NCBI RefSeq assembly: GCF_900104305.1
Contig: NZ_FNJC01000002.1
Location: 496,001-560,000 of the forward strand
Direction of reading: 5' to 3'
Source: Filomicrobium insigne
GTDB taxonomy: Bacteria > Pseudomonadota > Alphaproteobacteria > Rhizobiales > Hyphomicrobiaceae
DNA length: 64,000 bases
Made by a program: the position numbers and the translations under genes. The stretch's first letter is position 1. Every line of letters starts with the position of its first letter. A model generated the notes under the pieces. That model did not search any database. It worked only from the letters and a program-made list of their open reading frames with translations, and was not told the DNA's origin. Below, piece by piece: positions 11,504-22,777 of this stretch.

Positions 11504-12934
11504 TTACTCTCCAGCCAAACGCGGCGCCTCACCCAGCCAGTCAGGCAAGGCATTGGCCCACTCAGTCGAATTCCCCGCACCCAGACAAACCACCATGTCT
11601 CCGGCGCGCCCGTTGCGCTGGATCATCGGCACAAGCTCTCTGGGCGAATCAATAGCCAGAACGGCCTTATGCCCCCGGCTACGGATACCTTCCGCCAACG
11701 TGTGCTGGTTGATCCCGTCGATTGGAGCTTCGCCCGCCGTATAGAGCGGCGCGACCACCACCGTATCAGCGTTGTAAAAGCAGCCACAGAAGTCATCGAA
11801 CAGGTCGCGGACCCGCGTATAACGGTGCGGCTCGACGACCGCGATGACCCGTCCTCGCGCTCCAGCGCGCGCTGCTTCCAGAACAGCCGCGATTTCCGCC
11901 GGATGGTGTCCGTAGTCATCAAAGATCGAGACACCGTTCCATTCGCCCATGAACTGAAACCGCCGTTTAACGCCCGCGAAGGTTAGCAGAGCGGCACGAA
12001 TTTCATCGTCGCTCGCACCTGCCGCCGCAGCGACCACAATCGAAGCCAGTGCGTTGAGCGCGTTGTGACGTCCGGGTGCCGGAACCCGAAGACCTTTAAG
12101 CGTTCGCGCACCACCCGGTACGCGCGCATTGAAAGCAACATCGAACACGCTGGAATGACCATCACTGGCAAGCGTCAACATCCGCGCATCGGCATCCTCG
12201 CCGCACCCGTACGTAACGATAGGTCGCCCATCGTGCTGCAAATTGAGACGCCTCAGCATGTCGGCGACAACCCCATGGTCGACGCATGCAACAAGCAGTC
12301 CGTAGAACGGCACTTGCCGTATAAACGTCTCATAGGCCGCGTGCATGGCTTCAACGCTGCCGAAAAAGTCTAGATGTTCCGGGTCGATATTCGTAATGAC
12401 GCCAATCTGGCTCGGCAGTCGCGTGAACGTACCGTCTGACTCGTCAGCCTCCACGATCATCCAGGGCCCACTACCGAGCCGGGCGTTCGACCCCCAGTTG
12501 TTGACGATACCCCCGGTGATGACCGTCGGATCAAGCCCAGTCTCCGCAAAGATGTGCGCGATGAGCGACGTCGTGGACGTTTTTCCGTGCGTGCCCGTCA
12601 CCGACACCGTCGAATAGAGCCGCATAAGCTCAGCGAGCATCTCAGCGCGCCTGATAATCGTCAGTCCCTTGGCGCGCGCCGCTTCCAATTCCGGATTACC
12701 AGCTTTGACAGCGCTAGAGATAACGACGTTCTTGGCGCCGACGAGATTGATCGCATCATGGCCGATAAAGACCCGGACGCCTTTGTCCCGCAAACGTTTG
12801 ACGTTCGGACTATCTTTCTGATCGCTACCCTGGACCGAATAGCCCATGGCGACCAGAATTTCGGCGATGGCGCTCATCCCGATGCCGCCAATGCCGATAA
12901 TATGAAAAGTCCCGAACTCACGGGGCATCTGCAT
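11504..12934 (-). CDS. murC: UDP-N-acetylmuramate--L-alanine ligase MurC
   Basis: MurC adds L-Ala to UDP-MurNAc. The start at 12934 ([10 protein letters not shown], 476 residues) puts the Rossmann motif [11 protein letters not shown] at the N-terminus as in the family; the longer open frame to 13036 adds 34 residues without homology. The P-loop is [11 protein letters not shown], followed by the Mur ligase central motif EADESDGTF and C-terminal [17 protein letters not shown] lies 11 bases upstream of the chosen ATG. A 127-bp gap separates it from murG. Confidence 0.96.
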   Translation of the reverse strand: MQMPREFGTFHIIGIGGIGMSAIAEILVAMGYSVQGSDQKDSPNVKRLRDKGVRVFIGHDAINLVGAKNVVISSAVKAGNPELEAARAKGLTIIRRAEMLAELMRLYSTVSVTGTHGKTSTTSLIAHIFAETGLDPTVITGGIVNNWGSNARLGSGPWMIVEADESDGTFTRLPSQIGVITNIDPEHLDFFGSVEAMHAAYETFIRQVPFYGLLVACVDHGVVADMLRRLNLQHDGRPIVTYGCGEDADARMLTLASDGHSSVFDVAFNARVPGGARTLKGLRVPAPGRHNALNALASIVVAAAAGASDDEIRAALLTFAGVKRRFQFMGEWNGVSIFDDYGHHPAEIAAVLEAARAGARGRVIAVVEPHRYTRVRDLFDDFCGCFYNADTVVVAPLYTAGEAPIDGINQHTLAEGIRSRGHKAVLAIDSPRELVPMIQRNGRAGDMVVCLGAGNSTEWANALPDWLGEAPRLAGE

Positions 12935-13061
12935 GTCTTTGACTTTCCCCTCAGTATGATCCGAATCGCGCCCCCTGCGTTTCAGACTCTCATGAAATAC
13001 TTCTGATCCGCTGGCAAATCCCGGTGCAGATTGCACCGCAATCCGGCCGAATTATTTCCTA

Positions 13062-14186
13062 TCACGCCCCATGCGCCAGATTTTCGCGATGTGCGGCCAA
13101 TTCCTCGACCACGTCCGCCAACCTGGCAACGGCGTCCGGCCGTCCAAGCTCTTTGGCCGCATTCGCCGCCTGAACAAGATGGGTCGGCGAAGCAATCAAC
13201 GTACCAATTTCTCGGGCCCAAATCTCAGGCGTCAACTTATCCTGCTCGAAACACCAGGAAGCCCCCGCCTCAACCAACCGTGTCGCATTGTACAACTGGT
13301 CGTTGTCGACGGCATGCGGCAAGGGGACCAGAATCGAGGGACGGCCGATGACGGTCACTTCGGCGACAGTAGAGGCACCGGCCCGGGCGATCACAAGGTG
13401 CGATCGTGCCATAAGATCAGGCAAAGCCCCAAAAAAACTGGCAACCTCCGCAGCAATTCCGCTCTCCTGATACGCAGCGCGAACCCGGTCGACATCTTCC
13501 TCACGCGCCTGCTGCACAACGGACAACCGTACTCGCAGTTCCTGAGGCAACAACGCCAGAGCAGATGGAAGTACATCGGAGAAATAACGCGCACCCTGCG
13601 AACCACCGAATATCAAAACCTGAATCACGTCACCGGCCATCAGCGCCCAGTAAGGGCGCTCGGCAGCCTGAAGAACTTGATCGCGCACGGGATTACCCGT
13701 CAGCCGGACTTTGTCCGCGTTGCGCTCATCGATATATTTCACACGCTCAAACGACGTCGCGACAATGTCGACACGGCGCGCGAGGAGTCGGTTGGCCCGC
13801 CCTAAAACAGCGTTCTGCTCGTGCACCATCGTACGAACGCCGCGCAGTTTCGCCGCCACAAGAGGTGGGAACGCCGGATAACCGCCAAAGCCAACTACAA
13901 CGTCCGGCGAGATCTCCCCAAGCAGCTTGAGCGCTGAACCTATGCCTTTCGACAGCATCCAGCCTGTCCGGGCAATTTCGGTCGGCGCCTTGCTCACCAA
14001 CGTTGCGGACGAAATCTGATGAATAGACCGCGCAGGGAAATCGGTGCCGTAGCGATCCCCCCTCATATCGGTCACGAGATCGACAACGATGTTCCGGCGG
14101 CCTAATTCCTGGGCCAGCGCATAAGCCGGAAACAAATGCCCCCCGGTTCCTCCGGCGGCTAACAGCACGCGTAGCTCCTGAGCCAT
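13062..14186 (-). CDS. murG: UDP-GlcNAc:lipid I transferase MurG
   Basis: MurG is a peripheral GT-B glycosyltransferase that converts lipid I to lipid II on the inner face of the membrane. It has 374 residues with the N-terminal glycine-rich loop AAGGTGGHLFPA, the second G-loop IFGGSQGARYFSD, and the donor-binding RAGASTVAEVT and PLPHAVDNDQ motifs. Its ATG overlaps the ftsW stop by one base (TAATG). Confidence 0.97.
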   Translation of the reverse strand: MAQELRVLLAAGGTGGHLFPAYALAQELGRRNIVVDLVTDMRGDRYGTDFPARSIHQISSATLVSKAPTEIARTGWMLSKGIGSALKLLGEISPDVVVGFGGYPAFPPLVAAKLRGVRTMVHEQNAVLGRANRLLARRVDIVATSFERVKYIDERNADKVRLTGNPVRDQVLQAAERPYWALMAGDVIQVLIFGGSQGARYFSDVLPSALALLPQELRVRLSVVQQAREEDVDRVRAAYQESGIAAEVASFFGALPDLMARSHLVIARAGASTVAEVTVIGRPSILVPLPHAVDNDQLYNATRLVEAGASWCFEQDKLTPEIWAREIGTLIASPTHLVQAANAAKELGRPDAVARLADVVEELAAHRENLAHGA

Positions 14187-15370
14187 TACGCTTCTCTCCG
14201 CCTCTCGTTGCCCATATCAAACCCCTCCACGCGCGCAACGACCTTGGGCATCGTCAAGCGTGCCGGATCGGCCCGTCGCCGCGTTAGCGCCAGCAACATG
14301 CCCAGGGTGACGGAAATCGCAAGGATAGAAGAGCCTCCCGACGAAATGAAAGGCAGCGTCATACCTTTCGCCGGCAGCATTCCCGCGTTTACACCCATAT
14401 TGATCAAGGCCTGCAAGCCAAACATCAGCGCCAGTCCTTGGATGGCCAACCGATCCCCGCCCCGCGGCTCCCGTCCAGCAACCGAAAGCGCCTTGATAAC
14501 GATGAAGCCGAACAAAGCGAGTAGGGCAAGACACGCGAGCACTCCGTACTCCTCGGCAACAACCGAAAAAATGAAATCAGTGTGTGCATCTGGGAACTTT
14601 GTCTTGATTGTCCCTTCACCCGGTCCGCGACCAAAGAACCCGCCTTCCGTGAAGGACTGCATTGCACGCGCCAGCTGAGAATTCTCCTCGGGCGACGGTG
14701 CAAGAAAACGTTCGATACGCACACGCACGTGGTCAAATAATACATATCCGCTAGCTGCAACCGCGAGACCAACGCCAGCGAGCACTCCCGCGCCAATCGC
14801 CGGAAGCCCAGCCAGCAGGTACATCAGCCCCCAGACCAGACCGATCAAGAGAGTTTGCCCGAAATCAGGCTGCAGCATCAGCAGCCCTGCGAGGATAACC
14901 AGCAGCACAATCGCCAATGGTAACGCCGGCATATCCGAACGTTTGTGCGCTTCTGCCAGCAGCCATCCGGACACGACAACGAAAGCGGGCTTAGCGATTT
15001 CTGACGGCTGCATCGAGAAACCACCGACGAATAGCCATCGACGCGCTCCGTTGATAAGCGGACTTTGAAAATAGACCCACACCAACGTACAAAACGAGAT
15101 GAACAGGAGAGCGACGGCCAGTCGCCGTATGGTCTCTGGTTTAAGAAAAGACAGAAACAGGATGATCCCGAGCCCGGCTGCCGAAAAAATGAGATGACGA
15201 TTGAAAAAGTAGAACGTTGGCAGGTTCTTCTTGATCGCAACAGCCGGACTAGCCGCCAGAGACAGCATCAACCCAATCAACATCAACGCGAGAATCGCTG
15301 ACAAGAGCACCCGGTCGACAGTAAACCACCACGCGGCAAGCTTGCTTCGGTCTGCCCGCGAGAAGCTCAT
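14186..15370 (-). CDS. ftsW: SEDS peptidoglycan polymerase FtsW
   Basis: FtsW is the septal glycan-strand polymerase that works with FtsI. It has 394 residues and about ten membrane segments. SEDS landmarks are [48 protein letters not shown] and the C-terminal [10 protein letters not shown]. It overlaps murD by four bases and murG by one. Confidence 0.97.
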   Translation of the reverse strand: MSFSRADRSKLAAWWFTVDRVLLSAILALMLIGLMLSLAASPAVAIKKNLPTFYFFNRHLIFSAAGLGIILFLSFLKPETIRRLAVALLFISFCTLVWVYFQSPLINGARRWLFVGGFSMQPSEIAKPAFVVVSGWLLAEAHKRSDMPALPLAIVLLVILAGLLMLQPDFGQTLLIGLVWGLMYLLAGLPAIGAGVLAGVGLAVAASGYVLFDHVRVRIERFLAPSPEENSQLARAMQSFTEGGFFGRGPGEGTIKTKFPDAHTDFIFSVVAEEYGVLACLALLALFGFIVIKALSVAGREPRGGDRLAIQGLALMFGLQALINMGVNAGMLPAKGMTLPFISSGGSSILAISVTLGMLLALTRRRADPARLTMPKVVARVEGFDMGNERRREA

Positions 15371-16842
15371 ACCGTTCCTCGGCTTTTGCTCACCCCTGGT
15401 AGCATCTCGACGATCCTGCGAAAGGCATCTCCGCGTTCCTCGAAGTTCCGGAACTGATCAAAAGACGCACACGCCGGTGAAAACAGGACAACCGTCTCAC
15501 ACCCACGCTCAAGCCCAGCATCATGGGCCGCCGCCGTCACGGCCGCTTCCAGAGAACCACAACGGACGTAATCGACCTGCCCCTCCAAAGTCTGAGCGAA
15601 CGCGTCCTCTGCTTCACCAATCAGATAGGCGCGTCTAATTCGCCCGAAATGCGGCGCGAGCGACGTAATTCCCCCGCTTTTTGCGCGTCCCCCGGCAATC
15701 CAATAGATATCACCTTGAAACGACGCCAACGCCTTATCTGTCGAGTCAGCATTGGTCGCTTTGGAATCGTTGATGAAAAGAACCTGGTCCGTCTGTCCGA
15801 CCTGCTCCATGCGATGCGCAAGACCTGGAAAACTCTTCAGCGCTTGAGCGATTCTCTCGATATCCCAGATCCGGTGCGGAACCCCATTCACGGTGAGTTC
15901 GACCTCACCTCGATCCGCCAGTTCCTGCAGAGCCCGCAATGCCCCCAAAGCGGCCAGCGCATTTTGCACATTGTGTGCGCCCCGCAATGACGGGATGCCA
16001 TCGAGCTGCACCACCTCCTCGCTGGTGGCGTAGGAACCTGATTTCTCGTGCACAAAAAGGCTTGAGCCAATGGCGTAGAGCCTGGGCACCAGAACCGCCC
16101 CCCGACCTACGGTGATCGGATAAAGCCGGCCGCTGTCTTCCAGACGCGCTGCCACCTGCCCCGTCCATTTGTCGTCAATCGCGACGACAGCGGCGTCAGC
16201 TGCGGAGACCAGGCGCTCCTTAACGCTGGCGTAGTGCTCTATCGTTCCATGGCGATCGAGATGATCCGGCGTCACGTTCAGGAGCACACCAACGCTCGGA
16301 TGAACCGAGGGTGTCAGATCAATTTGATAAGATGACATTTCAACGACGTACACACGATCCTGCGCGGGCGGCTCTAACGTGAGGATCGCCTTACCGATAT
16401 TGCCGCCCATCTGAGTGTCGAAACCAAGTTCGCGAAGCAGATGTGCGATGAGAGCCGTTGTCGTCGATTTTCCGTTCGTGCCGGTGATCGCGATAAAAGC
16501 AGATTTCGGCGCAACCATCGCACGCGCGCGGCAGAACAATTCAACATCGCCGATGACCTCAACACCCGCTTCGCGTGCCTTCACGACGGTCCAATGCGGC
16601 TCCGGATGTGTCAGAGGTACGCCCGGCGCCAGAATGAGCGCTGCAAATGTTGTCCAGTCAGCTGAGGAAAGATCGACAACCTTGAAGCCCGAAGCTGCCG
16701 CCGCCTCGCGCGCAGCAACGCCATCGTCCCAGACCGCGACGTCAGCGCCGCCCGCAACCAGCGACTGCGCAGCCGCCACGCCCGAACCGCCCAGCCCGAA
16801 GACGGCAACCGTCTTGCCCGCAAACGTCATCGCGCGAATCAT
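15367..16842 (-). CDS. murD: UDP-N-acetylmuramoylalanine--D-glutamate ligase MurD
   Basis: MurD adds D-Glu to UDP-MurNAc-L-Ala in the cytoplasm. It has 491 residues; the second Met (residue 5) is also a possible start. Motifs are [11 protein letters not shown] (N-terminal UDP-binding domain), [11 protein letters not shown] (P-loop), [11 protein letters not shown] and the C-terminal [13 protein letters not shown]. It lies 36 bp after mraY and overlaps ftsW by four bases (ATGA). Confidence 0.97.
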   Translation of the reverse strand: MIRAMTFAGKTVAVFGLGGSGVAAAQSLVAGGADVAVWDDGVAAREAAAASGFKVVDLSSADWTTFAALILAPGVPLTHPEPHWTVVKAREAGVEVIGDVELFCRARAMVAPKSAFIAITGTNGKSTTTALIAHLLRELGFDTQMGGNIGKAILTLEPPAQDRVYVVEMSSYQIDLTPSVHPSVGVLLNVTPDHLDRHGTIEHYASVKERLVSAADAAVVAIDDKWTGQVAARLEDSGRLYPITVGRGAVLVPRLYAIGSSLFVHEKSGSYATSEEVVQLDGIPSLRGAHNVQNALAALGALRALQELADRGEVELTVNGVPHRIWDIERIAQALKSFPGLAHRMEQVGQTDQVLFINDSKATNADSTDKALASFQGDIYWIAGGRAKSGGITSLAPHFGRIRRAYLIGEAEDAFAQTLEGQVDYVRCGSLEAAVTAAAHDAGLERGCETVVLFSPACASFDQFRNFEERGDAFRRIVEMLPGVSKSRGTV

Positions 16843-16878
16843 AAGCGTATTTTATCCGATTTCCGCTGGAACCCTGGG

Positions 16879-17961
16879 TTAGCGCAATTTCAGCGTCGCG
16901 AGCCCGATCAAGGCCAGAACAACAGAAATAATCCAGAAGCGAACGACCACCGTCGATTCCTTCCAGCCCTTCTGCTCGTAGTGGTGATGCAGTGGGGCCA
17001 TTCGGAACACGCGCTTGCCGGTCATCTTGAACGAAGCCACCTGGATAATCACCGACAGTGTTTCCAAGACGAACAACCCGCCGACGATAGCCAGAACGAT
17101 TTCATGCTTGGTGATAACCGCGATCGACCCCAGCGCGCCCCCGAGAGCCAAAGAGCCGGTGTCCCCCATGAAGATCATTGCTGGCGGGGCATTGAACCAC
17201 AAGAACCCAAGGCCCGCCCCGATCAACGCCCCGCAGATAATTGCGAGCTCACCCGTACCATTGATGAAATGGATCTGGAGATAGCCGGCGAACTTCGCGT
17301 TGCCCGAAAGGTAAGCGATCAAACCGAACGTCGCGGCAGCGATCATCACCGGCACGATGGCGAGACCATCAAGGCCATCGGTGAGATTGACAGCGTTGCC
17401 AGCTCCCGCGATGACCAGCACGCCGAGCAAAATAAAGAACGGCCCCAACTCAACGAGCACGTTTTTAAAGAACGGCACCGCAAGGCTCGTAGCGAACTCA
17501 GGCGCGGCGATCTGAGTAAAGGCATAGGCCGCAACAGCCGCGACGAGCAATTCCGCACCGAGCCGGACCCGCCCCGAAAAGCCGGATGCCGTTTGCTTGG
17601 TGACCTTGAGATAGTCGTCATAAAAGCCGATGGCGCCGAAAGCCATCGTCACTCCGAGCACGATCCAGACGTAGCCATTCTGCAGGTTCGCCCACAATAA
17701 GGTGGATACCAGCACCCCCGAAAGGATCATCAGGCCGCCCATGGTCGGCGTACCACGTTTGGCAAGGTGGCTTTGCGGACCATCTTCTCGGATCGGCTGA
17801 CCCTTGCCCTGTTTGACGCGCAGCATGTCAATGATGCCGGGCCCGAACAACATCACAAAGACCAACGCGGTGAAGATCGCCCCACCGGTTCGGAATGTGA
17901 TGTAACGAAAGACGTTGAGCGGACCGATATTGTCCGAGAAGTTCACCAGTTCATAGAGCAT
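16879..17961 (-). CDS. mraY: Phospho-MurNAc-pentapeptide transferase MraY
   Basis: MraY transfers phospho-MurNAc-pentapeptide to undecaprenyl phosphate to make lipid I. It has 360 residues and ten predicted membrane segments. Family motifs are [31 protein letters not shown] (catalytic Asp cluster), [12 protein letters not shown] and [10 protein letters not shown]. The length and order are as expected. It lies 52 bp after murF. Confidence 0.98.
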   Translation of the reverse strand: MLYELVNFSDNIGPLNVFRYITFRTGGAIFTALVFVMLFGPGIIDMLRVKQGKGQPIREDGPQSHLAKRGTPTMGGLMILSGVLVSTLLWANLQNGYVWIVLGVTMAFGAIGFYDDYLKVTKQTASGFSGRVRLGAELLVAAVAAYAFTQIAAPEFATSLAVPFFKNVLVELGPFFILLGVLVIAGAGNAVNLTDGLDGLAIVPVMIAAATFGLIAYLSGNAKFAGYLQIHFINGTGELAIICGALIGAGLGFLWFNAPPAMIFMGDTGSLALGGALGSIAVITKHEIVLAIVGGLFVLETLSVIIQVASFKMTGKRVFRMAPLHHHYEQKGWKESTVVVRFWIISVVLALIGLATLKLR

Positions 17962-18013
17962 CCCGGCCTCACATCCCTGCCCGCTTCATTCCGTATTCAG
18001 TCCTACCTATCTG

Positions 18014-19474
18014 TCACACGCCGTCTGCCACAGTGGCATAGTGCTGCTTCAGCGCCCCCACGAGAGGAACCATCGCCGACCCGTTGGACCCTTTCACCAT
18101 CACGATGTCGCCAGAATGCAAGGTCTCCAGCAAAGGCTCCCGCAATCCGTCCGACGTCGCCGCCCACTGGCCCTGCATATCTGCAGGCAGATCGTAATAC
18201 AGAGCTGCCATGTTCGATCCGCACGCAAAAACCAGATCAGCCTTAGCCGCGTCAATGATCTCCTTCAGGCCTCGGTGCAATTCTTCGGCTTTATCACCTA
18301 GTTCCAGCATATCGCCCAACACCAGAACCAGCCGGCCGTGCTCATCGCTGCGCGCTTGCCCTGCCGTCGTTATAGCCGCGGCCATAGAAGCCGGGTTCGC
18401 GTTGTAGCTCTCATCAATCAGCAGGATGTTTCCTCTGGAGAGGGAAAGAAGCGTTCGCTCACCACGACCATGCAGAGCCGGAAGCTCCGCCAGTCCCTTC
18501 GCAGCCGACGCGACATCTCCACCCACGGCATCCACCGCAAGAAGGGCGGCGAGCGAGTTCTCTGCTATATGCCGACCGGCGAGCGCAATCTGATAAGTCA
18601 CGGTATCGCTCGACGGAAACTCCGCGAGGATCCTCTGTCCTTCCATGCCATCACGCGCTCGCCGCCCGCAATCAATCAGCGCCGCATCGGGCTCCCCCTC
18701 AGCATCCCCAAATGTCAGGATTCGGCTGGCGCTGGACTGAGCCCGTGTACGCAGCCGCTCGAAATGCAGATTATCTTGATTGAGGATAGCAACGCCATCA
18801 GGTTCAAGCCCGGCGAAGATTTCTCCCTTCGCGTCTGCGATTTCCTCTTCGCTCGCGAAGTTACCCAGATGCGCCGAAAGCACATTCAGAACAATCGCAA
18901 CATGAGGCCGCACCAACTTAGTCAGCGGCGTGATTTCACCCCCATGGCTCATGCCGATCTCGAACACCCCAAAACGGGTATCTGCAGGCATTCGCGCCAG
19001 GGTCAACGGCACCCCCCAATGATTATTGAATGACTTATCGCCGGCATGAGTAACACCGAGCCGGCCGAACGCAGCGCGCAACATATCCTTGGTGGTCGTC
19101 TTGCCGGAACTACCCGTCACCGCGACAACGCGCGCTTCCGGAGCTAGCCGTGAACGAGCCGCACGACCGATATTCTCCAGTGCCACCAACGTGTCAGCGA
19201 CCCGGATCAGCGGACCGTCGCCCGCTTTGCGCTGATACTGCGTCTCGACAATTGCCCCAGCAGCTCCAGCTGCAAAGGCCTTGGAGACAAAGTCATGGCC
19301 ATCGCGCTTGTCTTTCAGCGCAACGAAAACATCACCCGGTGAAATTTCCCGGCTATCCAACGAAAAACCAAAGACGTCCTTCTCGGGCGTACCGTCAAGT
19401 TCGCCGCCCGCGGCCAAGACCAGCGCGTCCCAATCCCAAAGCGGCCCGCGCTCGTTTCGCACATCAACTTCCAC
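18014..19474 (-). CDS. murF: UDP-MurNAc-tripeptide--D-Ala-D-Ala ligase MurF
   Basis: MurF joins D-Ala-D-Ala to the UDP-MurNAc tripeptide. The frame is open to 19594, but that would overlap murE by 131 bases. The GTG at 19474 has AGAAGGG upstream at good spacing and overlaps the murE end by only 11 bases, giving 486 residues starting MEVDVRNERG, close to family length. Motifs are GVFVALKDKRDGHDF, the P-loop TGSSGKTTTKDM, NNHWGVPLTLAR, and IDESYNANPASM. An alternative ATG at 19531 cannot be excluded. Confidence 0.94.
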   Translation of the reverse strand: MEVDVRNERGPLWDWDALVLAAGGELDGTPEKDVFGFSLDSREISPGDVFVALKDKRDGHDFVSKAFAAGAAGAIVETQYQRKAGDGPLIRVADTLVALENIGRAARSRLAPEARVVAVTGSSGKTTTKDMLRAAFGRLGVTHAGDKSFNNHWGVPLTLARMPADTRFGVFEIGMSHGGEITPLTKLVRPHVAIVLNVLSAHLGNFASEEEIADAKGEIFAGLEPDGVAILNQDNLHFERLRTRAQSSASRILTFGDAEGEPDAALIDCGRRARDGMEGQRILAEFPSSDTVTYQIALAGRHIAENSLAALLAVDAVGGDVASAAKGLAELPALHGRGERTLLSLSRGNILLIDESYNANPASMAAAITTAGQARSDEHGRLVLVLGDMLELGDKAEELHRGLKEIIDAAKADLVFACGSNMAALYYDLPADMQGQWAATSDGLREPLLETLHSGDIVMVKGSNGSAMVPLVGALKQHYATVADGV

Positions 19475-20957
19475 GCGGTACCCTTCTGATTTCGCCAAAA
19501 TTGTTTTCGATCGCCCCCTCCGCGACGTCATGATCAGAGAACGGCAGAACGCAATCACCGATGATCTGGCCGGTTTCGTGACCCTTGCCCGCAATCACGA
19601 CAATATCGCCGCGTCCAAGATCCGTGATGGCCGCCTCGATGGCCTCGCGGCGATCCCCGATCTCCCAGACGATCGCGCTTGATGAGGTCCCGACGCCTAC
19701 GAGCACAGCAGCACGGATGGCCGCTGCCGATTCACTACGCGGGTTGTCGTCTGTCACGATCACAACATCAGCCTTCTCCGCTGCAATCGCCCCCATGATG
19801 GGCCGCTTTCCAGCATCCCGGTCCCCACCGCAACCGAAAACACATACCACACGACCGGCAGCCATGGGTCGCACCCCATCGAGCGCCGCTGCAAGGGCCT
19901 CTGGCTTGTGCGCATAGTCAACGACCACCAAACCACCTCGGACTTCACCCACGATGTCGAGGCGCCCTTTCACACCCGTCAAACCCTCAAGCGCCTGTGC
20001 GCAAGCCTTAATGTCGAGACCTGTCGCAGCCGCAAGCCCCGCCGCCACCAAGGCATTCTCGACCTGATAACCACCGACCAGAGGCAACCAAATCGAAACC
20101 TCGTCACCACCAACAGCCAGATGGAGACGTTGCGCAAATCCCTCCGGGATCGCCTCAAGCAAACGGATCGTCTCCCCCTCGCGGCCAACCGTACGCACAT
20201 CGAGCCCGCATGCACGCGCAACATCGCGAACGTCGCCGCTACGGGCGCCATCCATATTGATGACGACAGGCTGCCCCTTGGCCAAAAGCTCTGTGAAAAG
20301 ACGCATCTTGGCTGCGAAATAAGCTTCGGTATCAGTGTGATAATCGAGATGATCCCGCCCCAGATTTGTGAACGCAGCGGCAGTCAGCTTCACACCATCG
20401 AGGCGATGCTGATCAAGACCATGCGAAGACGCCTCGAAGGCGATATGCGTGACGCCCTCGTCCGCAAGCCCCGCGAGGCTTTGATGCAGGCTTAGAGGGT
20501 CTGGCGTCGTCAAAGACCCATAAACACCACCATCCGGCTTCACGAGGCCAATCGTGCCCAGCGACGCTGCCTTGAGGCCTTGCGACGCAAAAATCTGGCG
20601 CGTGAATTCCACAACGGAGGTTTTGCCGCTGGTTCCTGTAACCGCGACGGCCACATCTGGCTGCGCGCCATAGAACCGCGCTGCTATCCTCGCAAGGGTA
20701 CGCCGCGGGTTATCCGTGCGGAGGACCGGCACACTCAACTCACCGACATCCGCTCCAGTCCCGACAAGAACCGCAGCCGCCCCCGCTTCCACCGCCTTGC
20801 CGACAAACTGCGCGCCATCGGCACGCGCACCGGGCAACGCCGCGAACAGAAAGCCCGGAGAAACCGTCCGGCTATCCAGGCTCAATCCGCGAATAAAGAT
20901 CTCTTTCGCGCCAGGCGACACGGAAATTTCAGGTTCGAGAAGATGGGAGAGCTGCAT
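19464..20957 (-). CDS. murE: UDP-MurNAc-L-Ala-D-Glu--meso-diaminopimelate ligase MurE
   Basis: MurE adds the third stem residue. It has 497 residues with FAALPGARADGA (N-terminal domain), P-loop TGTSGKTSVVEF, NLGRDHLDYH and C-terminal VDYAHKPEAL. The meso-DAP specificity motif is DNPRSE (VIVTDDNPRSESAA), consistent with Gram-negative peptidoglycan. It starts 131 bp after ftsI and overlaps the murF start by 11 bases. Confidence 0.97.
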   Translation of the reverse strand: MQLSHLLEPEISVSPGAKEIFIRGLSLDSRTVSPGFLFAALPGARADGAQFVGKAVEAGAAAVLVGTGADVGELSVPVLRTDNPRRTLARIAARFYGAQPDVAVAVTGTSGKTSVVEFTRQIFASQGLKAASLGTIGLVKPDGGVYGSLTTPDPLSLHQSLAGLADEGVTHIAFEASSHGLDQHRLDGVKLTAAAFTNLGRDHLDYHTDTEAYFAAKMRLFTELLAKGQPVVINMDGARSGDVRDVARACGLDVRTVGREGETIRLLEAIPEGFAQRLHLAVGGDEVSIWLPLVGGYQVENALVAAGLAAATGLDIKACAQALEGLTGVKGRLDIVGEVRGGLVVVDYAHKPEALAAALDGVRPMAAGRVVCVFGCGGDRDAGKRPIMGAIAAEKADVVIVTDDNPRSESAAAIRAAVLVGVGTSSSAIVWEIGDRREAIEAAITDLGRGDIVVIAGKGHETGQIIGDCVLPFSDHDVAEGAIENNFGEIRRVPRGS

Positions 20958-21088
20958 CAGCGTCGATCAAAAACCCGTTGGGGCGCTTCGAGCCGCTCTC
21001 GACAAGCGACCGGTTTACGGCGGCAATCAATCTCTTATTGTGGCGCGCCTGAGGCGTCAAACGCGCCACGATACTTCAAAACATCATT

Positions 21089-22777
21089 TTAGGGCGTTTC
21101 TGAGCGCGACATGACGTCAAGCTGCGGCGCAATCCGGGCAATGATCTTGGCCGTGACCGGAGCAGCGTTCCGTCCGGCAGTAATCTGCATGGACGTCTCC
21201 TTTATTGGCTGCGGCTCGAACAAGGAGACCAACGTCACGTATTTCGGATTGCTCATCGGAAAAGCAGCGAAGAAAGAAGAGATTACCGACTTCTCCTTAT
21301 AACCGCCCTTGCCCGGTAGCTCCGCGGTCCCCGTCTTACCTCCAACTTCCAAACCAGGCACGTTGGCGCGCCGCCCGGTCCCATCCCTTTCCGTCACGTT
21401 ACTGCGCATCAACGCATTGAATTGTCTACTTGTTTCTTCGGAAATTACGCGTTCCCCATCGCTTTCGCTCCCAGTCGGACGGCGCAGATAGGTCGGCTGA
21501 ATGCGTTTGCCACCATTGACGAGAGAAGCAGCTGCCGCCGCAAACTGTAGAGGCGTAACCGCAATCCCATGACCATAGGAGCGAGTGACGGTCTCTACAG
21601 CTTCCCAACGCTCGGGCAACTGGACATCCGCGACACTTCCAGCCTCCGTTTTCATCGCACCTGTAAGACCAATGCGCTGGAAGAATTCCTTTTGCCGCCC
21701 GGCGCCAAGATCAAGCGCCAGCATACCAGCCCCCACATTCGATGACCGCCGGAACACCTCGGCAACACTTAGGATTCGTCCAATAGGATGACTATCCGTA
21801 ATCGTAAAACCACCAACACTCAGCGGCTTACGGACGTCAACGGGCGTATCCAGCGTGAACTTTCCCGAGTCCATCGCCATCGCCACCGTGAACATCTTGA
21901 ATATAGATCCAAGTTCGAAAGTACCACCACTCAGACGATCCATCGTTTCACGCTCCAGCGATGGAACGAGCGGATCGACACCGGGCAGCGAGGCTGCCGC
22001 CAGGATCTCCCCACTTTTGGCATCCATCACCAGTCCAACGGCAGCCCGCGCTTCATACGTTGCCATTGCCGCAGCGAGTTCCTCCTCAACCGCGTGTTGA
22101 ACGCCAATATCAAGGGATAGCTGCACCGGCGGCCGGTTCGAGAGGTTGGGCGTATGAACGGGATCGACCTGTCCATTTTCGTCTAGAAAACGTTCAATTC
22201 CGGCAATGCCTTTATTGTCGATATCGACATAGCCAAGCACATGCCCCGCAAGCGTTCCGCTCGGATAAGCGCGCTTGAGCTCATTCCTGAATTCGATGCC
22301 CGGCAGACCCAGATTGTGAATAGCCTCCGCTTGCCGCGTGGAGGTTCCTCGCCGTATCCAAACGAAGCGCTTGTCGCGATCCGCAAGGCTTTTGCGCAGT
22401 TCTGCCTGATTAAGTCCTGGCAAAACATGCCCAAGCTTTTCCGCCAGTTCGTCCTTATCGACCACCAGAGCCGGATCAGCGAACAATGAAGGCATAATGA
22501 GATCGCTGGCCAGCAATTGACCATTGCGATCGACAATGTCAGGCCGCGCAAAGGCAATCGCCATTGGCTGGCTCATTGAGACAGAAACCTCGCCCTGTCC
22601 CAGGATCGCCAGACGAACGAGTTGACCAGCGACGAGTGCAAAAGCCAGCATGACGCCCGCGATGGCCGCGACAGCGCGAATCCGCACTAGATACGCCTCA
22701 CTTACACGGTCTCTCTTCGCGTTCGCGGCAAGAGCACGGTCCGGCAAGCCGGGCGTGATGATGATCCCGCTCGTCAT
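21089..22777 (-). CDS. ftsI: Septal peptidoglycan transpeptidase FtsI (PBP3)
   Basis: FtsI crosslinks septal peptidoglycan together with FtsW. It has 562 residues: a short cytoplasmic tail, one membrane segment (AAIAGVMLAFALVAGQLV), a PBP dimer domain, and a C-terminal transpeptidase domain. The active-site motifs are SIFK (S291, K294), SSN and KTGT (VGGKTGTAEL). The first motif is preceded by FELG where PGS is more usual, but the catalytic residues are intact. The start overlaps the ftsL stop by four bases. Confidence 0.97.
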   Translation of the reverse strand: MTSGIIITPGLPDRALAANAKRDRVSEAYLVRIRAVAAIAGVMLAFALVAGQLVRLAILGQGEVSVSMSQPMAIAFARPDIVDRNGQLLASDLIMPSLFADPALVVDKDELAEKLGHVLPGLNQAELRKSLADRDKRFVWIRRGTSTRQAEAIHNLGLPGIEFRNELKRAYPSGTLAGHVLGYVDIDNKGIAGIERFLDENGQVDPVHTPNLSNRPPVQLSLDIGVQHAVEEELAAAMATYEARAAVGLVMDAKSGEILAAASLPGVDPLVPSLERETMDRLSGGTFELGSIFKMFTVAMAMDSGKFTLDTPVDVRKPLSVGGFTITDSHPIGRILSVAEVFRRSSNVGAGMLALDLGAGRQKEFFQRIGLTGAMKTEAGSVADVQLPERWEAVETVTRSYGHGIAVTPLQFAAAAASLVNGGKRIQPTYLRRPTGSESDGERVISEETSRQFNALMRSNVTERDGTGRRANVPGLEVGGKTGTAELPGKGGYKEKSVISSFFAAFPMSNPKYVTLVSLFEPQPIKETSMQITAGRNAAPVTAKIIARIAPQLDVMSRSETP

